A DNA stretch of 9,182 bases, taken from contig JACQVO010000124.1 in assembly GCA_016209725.1 (NCBI GenBank), positions 1 through 9,182 on the forward strand. Reading direction: 5' to 3'. The notes under the pieces are model-generated. The model was not told the origin of the DNA and did no database searches. It saw nothing but the letters and a program-made list of their open reading frames with translations. Origin of the DNA: Candidatus Methylomirabilota bacterium. GTDB lineage: Bacteria; Methylomirabilota; Methylomirabilia; Methylomirabilales; 2-02-FULL-66-22. This document shows positions 6,554 through 9,182 of this stretch, in pieces; the first letter of the stretch is position 1; each line of letters opens with the position of its first letter. The position numbers and the translations under genes were made by a program.

Positions 6554-6582
6554 TATATAAAATATCGTTCTATCATTGTCAA
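6554..6582 (-). promoter_or_regulatory. Sigma70-type promoter of the IclR gene
   Basis: On the minus strand TTGACA (6577-6582, six of six) is followed after exactly 17 bases by TATATA (6554-6559, four of six). The DNA around it is AT-rich, with an A/T-rich stretch just upstream of the -35 that could act as an UP element. Transcription should begin near 6546, giving a leader of about 130 bases before the IclR ATG at 6413. The transcript may continue through the CoA-transferase operon, since no terminator is visible after the IclR gene. Confidence 0.75.
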
Positions 6583-6668
6583 GAAAAAAATGTGCGTTTT
6601 TTTCAGTTTAGCGTCCAATGGCTATCCCTGGGAACATCCGGGACTATTCAAGACACTAATTTGCCATC

Positions 6669-6686
6669 TGAAATACAGATATTTCA
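6669..6686. promoter_or_regulatory. 18-bp palindrome, candidate IclR operator
   Basis: TGAAATA (6669-6675) and TATTTCA (6680-6686) form a perfect 7-bp inverted repeat around CAGA. A second small palindrome (ATCTG...CAGAT) overlaps its left half. The arms resemble the TGGAAAT/ATTTCCA half-sites known for E. coli IclR. It lies about 90 bases upstream of the IclR -35, a suitable distance for an upstream activator site. Assignment to this regulator is inference. Confidence 0.45.
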
Positions 6687-6875
6687 AATAGTTACAAACG
6701 TCATGAGCAAAGATTCGCTTACCCTACCTGGATTCAATCCTCTGTTTTATAAGCGTCTCACTTCCCAACAGAATGTGTAGGAACCAGCGGAGATGTCCGG
6801 GGTCATCCGGGCAGGAATCTACTGAACTAAAATGGCCATTCACTTTTCGCCATGAGATAGGGGGGTGCTGCTGGG

Positions 6876-6901
6876 GGGCGGGGAAAGAAGACTCCCCGCC
6901 C
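6876..6901 (-). terminator. Hairpin after the transaldolase gene, no U-tract
   Basis: A perfect 9-bp stem (GGGCGGGGA at 6876-6884, TCCCCGCCC at 6893-6901) closes an 8-base loop, 46 bases after the transaldolase stop. Neither side has a T-run, so it is not a standard intrinsic terminator. It may mark the 3' end of the message or stop transcription with help from other factors. Confidence 0.45.
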
Positions 6902-6947
6902 ACCGGCGAAGAAGGGAATCATCGAGGTCTGAATCGGCTGGCCGAGT

Positions 6948-7598
6948 CTAGGAAACCTTCGGGACCTTCCTCCAGTCGGCCAGGAACTTCTCCAGTCCGA
7001 TATCGGTCAGGGGATGTTTCAGCAGTTGGCGCAGGACTGCCGGCGGCATGGTGCACACGTGGGCCCCCGCCATGGCGGCCTCCACGAAATGCAGCGGGTT
7101 CCGGAGACTGGCGGCCAGGACCTTGGTTGGATACCCGTAGTTCCGGTAGATGGTCACGATCTGTCGCACCAGATCCATCCCCACGTGGCTGATGTCGTCC
7201 AGCCGACCGACGAAGGGGCTGATATAGCCGGCGCCGGCCTTCGCGGCCAGGAGCGCCTGACTGGGGGAGAAACACAAGGTGACATTGGTCTTGATCCCTT
7301 CCAGCGCCAGCTGCCTGACCGCCTTCATGCCTTCGCCGATCAGCGGAATCTTTACCACCACATTGGCGTGGATTTTGGCCAGATCTCGCGCTTCAGCCAG
7401 CATGCCCTGGGCATCGGTGCTGACCACCTCGAGACTGATGGGTCCGTCCACAATGCGAATGATCTCATCCACGATCTCCGGGAAGGGCCGCCCCTCCTTC
7501 GCCACCAGCGACGGATTGGTCGTGATCCCATCCACGAGGCCGAGGCTTGCCAACTCGCGAATCTCCTTCACGTCGGCGGTATCGAGAAAGATCTGCAT
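6948..7598 (-). CDS. tal: Small transaldolase (TalC/FSA family)
   Basis: The 216-residue cytoplasmic class I aldolase belongs to the decameric TalC/fructose-6-phosphate aldolase subfamily, of typical length. ITTNPS (25-30) opens the active-site barrel. Lys83 in VVVKIP is the Schiff-base lysine (equivalent to Lys85 in E. coli FSA). NVTLCFS and SPFVGRLDD follow. At the positions that separate the two activities, this protein has Glu57 and Phe129, where FSA has Gln59 and Tyr131. That supports true transaldolase activity: transfer of dihydroxyacetone between sugar phosphates in the non-oxidative pentose phosphate pathway. The ATG at 7598 is preceded by GGAGGT. The frame stays open upstream to 7748, but that part overlaps yggS and is not coding. 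It lies 70 bases after yggS, probably in one transcript. Confidence 0.93.
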   Translation of the reverse strand: MQIFLDTADVKEIRELASLGLVDGITTNPSLVAKEGRPFPEIVDEIIRIVDGPISLEVVSTDAQGMLAEARDLAKIHANVVVKIPLIGEGMKAVRQLALEGIKTNVTLCFSPSQALLAAKAGAGYISPFVGRLDDISHVGMDLVRQIVTIYRNYGYPTKVLAASLRNPLHFVEAAMAGAHVCTMPPAVLRQLLKHPLTDIGLEKFLADWRKVPKVS

Positions 7599-7610
7599 GT
7601 CGCACCTCCA

Positions 7611-7668
7611 TCCCCCCCTCACCTTCCTCCTCTCCCCCACTTGATGGGGGAGAGGGTGGGAGGGGGGG
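7611..7668. repeat. REP-like imperfect palindrome between yggS and transaldolase gene
   Basis: Nearly the whole gap is one C-rich/G-rich inverted repeat. The core is an 11-bp perfect stem (7629-7639 with 7645-7655) around a 5-base loop, and partly matched arms with G-U pairs continue outward to about 7611 and 7668. Repeats of this C-rich, G-rich style are commonly dispersed in intergenic regions of GC-rich bacteria. It may weaken read-through or stabilise the yggS message. Copy number cannot be judged from this window. Confidence 0.6.
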
Positions 7669-8355
7669 TCATCCGGGCCTGGGGCCGAAGATCGCCGTGC
7701 CGATCCGGACCAGGGTGGCGCCCTCCTCGATGGCCACCTCGAAATCATGCGTCATCCCCATGGACAGCTCGGGCACGGCGAATCCCTTCCCCGCGACTTC
7801 GTCGCGGAGATTCCGAAGGCGCCGGAAGAAGGGCCGCACGTCCTCGGGGTCGGGGAGGAAGGGCGGGATGGCCATCAGGCCCTCAATGCGGAGATTGGGT
7901 AGTTCCCTCGTTGCCTCCAGCAACGGGCAGACACCCTCCTCGGATATTCCGCCCTTGCTTTCCTCGCCGCCGAGATTGACCTCGATCAGGCACCCCACCA
8001 GCTTCCCCGCCTCCTCGCCGCTCCGGTCCAACGCCTGGGCCAGCTTCACCGAATCCAGCGAGTGGATCAGCTCGAAAAGCTGGACGGCGAGCTTGGCCTT
8101 GTTCGTCTGGAGGTGTCCCACCAGGTGCCATCTCGCCAGGCCGGGCAGGGCGGCGACCTTGTCGCGCGCCTCCTGGACCCGGTTCTCGCCGAGGAGGATG
8201 ATCCCAGCGGCGACGGCCTCGCGGATGATCTCCGGGGAAACCGTCTTGCTGATCGCCACCAGCCTGATCGAGGAGGGCTCTCGCCCGATCCGCAGGGCAG
8301 CGACTCGGATCCGTTCCTGTACACGGAGCAGGCGGTCCCGAATACCCTCAGCCAC
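7669..8355 (-). CDS. yggS: YggS/PROSC family pyridoxal-phosphate homeostasis protein
   Basis: The 228-residue single-domain protein has the alanine-racemase-like TIM-barrel fold and binds PLP without a known catalytic reaction; in bacteria it balances vitamin B6 and amino/keto acid pools in the cytoplasm. Lys37 in VAISKTVSP is the PLP-binding lysine (E. coli YggS Lys36). Other family marks are GENRVQEA (56-63), WHLVGHLQTNKAK, the HSLDS turn, and the C-terminal phosphate-binding stretch LSMGMTHDFEVAI followed by VRIGTAIFGPR. The GTG start at 8355 has GGAG 8 bases upstream and a promoter directly before it. In many bacteria yggS sits near pyrroline reductase or cell-division genes; here it precedes a transaldolase gene, which supplies erythrose-4-phosphate-linked metabolism relevant to one PLP synthesis route, though that link is only suggestive. 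Confidence 0.95.
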   Translation of the reverse strand: MAEGIRDRLLRVQERIRVAALRIGREPSSIRLVAISKTVSPEIIREAVAAGIILLGENRVQEARDKVAALPGLARWHLVGHLQTNKAKLAVQLFELIHSLDSVKLAQALDRSGEEAGKLVGCLIEVNLGGEESKGGISEEGVCPLLEATRELPNLRIEGLMAIPPFLPDPEDVRPFFRRLRNLRDEVAGKGFAVPELSMGMTHDFEVAIEEGATLVRIGTAIFGPRPG

Positions 8356-8378
8356 GACGCGATCTCCAATCCTGTCAT

Positions 8379-8407
8379 ACGCTAGCAGAGCACCCGGGCA
8401 GTGTCAA
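8379..8407 (-). promoter_or_regulatory. Sigma70-type promoter of yggS
   Basis: On the minus strand TTGACA (8402-8407) is followed after 17 bases by TAGCGT (8379-8384, three of six), preceded by TGC as in an extended -10. The predicted start of transcription is near 8372, leaving a leader of about 17 bases that contains the GGAG ribosome site of the GTG start at 8355. Confidence 0.6.
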
Positions 8408-8843
8408 CGATGGTTGGATGCGCGGTGTGAGTGAGATCCGAAGGTCGGAGGCTCATTCATCGCCTCTTCACCGCAATTGTTGCGGATGCTCCCGTTAGGC
8501 TCATGTATGTGTAACTCCTCGGCTTCTCAATCCGTTCTCACCCCATCTCTCTCGCCACCCCCCACCCTGGACCACCAGAACCTGCAACAAATGCAGAAGG
8601 TCATCGCTTGTTGGACTCGGCGAGTGAGGTACAAACGCGGGCCATGGCTCGCCATCCTCTTGGAAAGAAACGCTTTACTGAAGAGCTAGCCGACACTTGC
8701 AAGCCTGGTATGCCGCTTGCCCCCCTGTAAATAAGGAGAGATACGGCACGGTCCACACATTCACCTCCGGAGGCCCGGAGAGACGGCAGAGATTTCGGAC
8801 AGGGCCTGCTGGCGCCCTCGGATGGCCGAATGGAGTTTGCCCC
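8408..8843. other. Intergenic region between yggS and the NifU-like gene
   Basis: About 440 bases without a convincing gene or RNA gene. Visible elements are a short hairpin (CCGCAA/TTGCGG, 8471-8485), a CTGCA-N5-TGCAG inverted repeat (8582-8596) and a plus-strand sigma54-type promoter (8706-8720). A plus-strand frame at 8644-8730 could encode 28 residues but has no ribosome site. The last 110 bases are the untranslated leader of the gene at 8844 and contain the palindrome CCTCCGGAGG near 8766-8775. Confidence 0.6.
8706..8720 (+). promoter_or_regulatory. Sigma54-type (-24/-12) promoter
   Basis: TGGTATG (8706-8712), four bases, then TTGC (8717-8720) fits the RpoN consensus TGGYAYR-N4-TTGCW at every fixed position but the last. 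The diagnostic GG and GC are exactly 10 bases apart. Transcription would start near 8731-8733 and reach the NifU-like gene at 8844. Sigma54 promoters need an enhancer-binding activator; the CTGCA-N5-TGCAG repeat about 110-125 bases upstream is a possible but weak site. Confidence 0.55.
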
Positions 8844-9077
8844 ATGGAGATTGAGGACCAGATCGAAGGCGTTCTTCTCCCCTTGCGTCGTGAAATGGCG
8901 TCGGAGGGGGGATCAGTGCGCTTGGCGCGGCTAGATGGGGAGATAGCCCTCATAGAACTCAGCGGTCCCCGTTCCCTCTCTTGGACGTTTGGGGTTACGG
9001 CAGCAGTGCAGAGCCGTCTGCCGCATCTTACCGTGATGACCACCCTAGGCTCCGTTGCAGGGGGCGCGGGGCCCTAG
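8844..9077 (+). CDS. NifU/Nfu C-terminal-domain-like protein lacking CxxC
   Basis: The 77-residue protein starts at ATG 8844 with GGAG 8 bases upstream. The pattern IEGVLLPLRREMASEGGSVR, then LARLDGEIALIELSG and a helix ending RLPHLTVM, follows the NifU C-terminal (Nfu) domain: helix, (A)DGG-V turn, two strands, helix with IExxL, and a final VPxxxxV strand. Where Nfu proteins have GACGGCPSS with the cluster-binding CxxC, this one reads SGPRSLSW; the whole protein has no cysteine. It therefore should not carry an Fe-S cluster by the known mechanism. It is the only well-supported plus-strand gene and is preceded by a sigma54-type promoter. The frame stays open leftward to 8697, but that part has no good ribosome site. 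Similarity is by eye from memory of the family; a search would be needed to confirm it. Confidence 0.62.
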   Translation: MEIEDQIEGVLLPLRREMASEGGSVRLARLDGEIALIELSGPRSLSWTFGVTAAVQSRLPHLTVMTTLGSVAGGAGP

Positions 9078-9128
9078 CCCAACTTCCAATGTGGGCTACT
9101 GTCGATCCGGTGATTTCGTGGGGTTACC

Positions 9129-9182
9129 ATGTCATTCAGTGACTATCGCTCGCACCCAGGTCCTCACCGGCTTCATGACCTC
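9129..9182 (+). CDS. Possible start of a further gene (truncated by window edge)
   Basis: An ATG at 9129 opens a frame that stays open for 18 codons to the window edge (begins MSFSDYRSH). A weak G-rich ribosome site (GGGG) precedes it by about 6 bases, and it lies 51 bases after the NifU-like gene. The stretch is too short to recognise anything, and the frame may be chance. Confidence 0.2.
   Translation, partial: MSFSDYRSHPGPHRLHDL

Larger units (their letters stand above)
6414..6947. other. Gene-free regulatory region with AT-rich core
   Basis: No convincing coding sequence is present on either strand across these 534 bases. The right end holds the terminator-like hairpin of the transaldolase gene. 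About 6540-6760 is markedly AT-rich compared with the flanks and contains an 18-bp palindrome and the IclR promoter. The left end is the leader of the IclR gene with three 11-bp direct repeats. Short open frames on the plus strand here lack ribosome sites and recognisable protein features. Confidence 0.7.

Noticed and set aside
7599..7748. N-terminal extension of the transaldolase.
   Set aside because: The open frame overlaps yggS, and the ATG at 7598 has a good ribosome site and matches the family start (MQIFLDTADV).
8644..8730. A 28-residue plus-strand peptide (starts MARHPLGKK).
   Set aside because: No ribosome site at proper distance, no family pattern, and its end overlaps the -24/-12 promoter.
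8697..8843. N-terminal extension of the NifU-like protein.
   Set aside because: No strong start or ribosome site is present at 8697, and the stretch overlaps the proposed sigma54 promoter. The ATG at 8844 has GGAG and begins the domain.
1..9182. CRISPR array, tRNA, rRNA, insertion sequence or prophage.
   Set aside because: I looked for regular repeat-spacer units, cloverleaf patterns, transposase or integrase motifs and terminal repeats and saw none.

Overview
The window is GC-rich bacterial DNA with an AT-rich island near 6540-6760. Almost every gene lies on the minus strand. Strong Shine-Dalgarno sequences and sigma70-like promoters show it is bacterial. An acyl-CoA ligase of the benzoate/2-aminobenzoate type beside a pair of class III CoA-transferases and an IclR regulator suggests an environmental degrader of aromatic or other carboxylic acids. 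An NC10/Rokubacteria-like or deltaproteobacterial lineage is my guess from gene style only; the sequence does not settle it.

Layout, in minus-strand transcription order from the right. yggS (8355-7669, GTG start) has its own TTGACA promoter and is followed by a palindromic repeat and a small TalC-type transaldolase (7598-6948). A gene-free, partly AT-rich stretch (6414-6947) holds a terminator-like hairpin, an 18-bp operator-like palindrome, a clear sigma70-type promoter and three 11-bp direct repeats. It leads into an IclR-family regulator (6413-5607). Downstream come two paralogous class III CoA-transferases (5440-4025 and 3998-2634), a small zinc-ribbon protein (2567-2160) and a protein with a histone-H1-like basic tail and a short Cys-containing C-terminal domain (2145-1720). 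A rho-independent terminator (1658-1686) closes this module. Beyond it a 124-aa protein of probable thioredoxin-like fold (1548-1174) is tightly coupled to the ligase (1155 to the left edge, incomplete).

The inferred logic is that the IclR protein senses a carboxylic acid or its CoA ester. The ligase makes a CoA thioester at the cost of ATP, and the CoA-transferase pair (BbsE/BbsF-like by architecture) moves CoA between acids. The two or three small uncharacterised proteins in the same transcripts may be accessory factors. The substrate cannot be read from the sequence.

At the right end, on the plus strand, a -24/-12 (sigma54-type) promoter at 8706-8720 precedes a 77-aa protein (8844-9077) that resembles the NifU/Nfu C-terminal domain but lacks its CxxC motif. 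Between yggS and this gene there is no convincing coding sequence.

The features most worth a second look are the internal start with a perfect Shine-Dalgarno inside the basic-tailed gene, the undescribed small-protein set linked to the CoA-transferase pair, and the sigma54 promoter in front of a Cys-less NifU-like domain.
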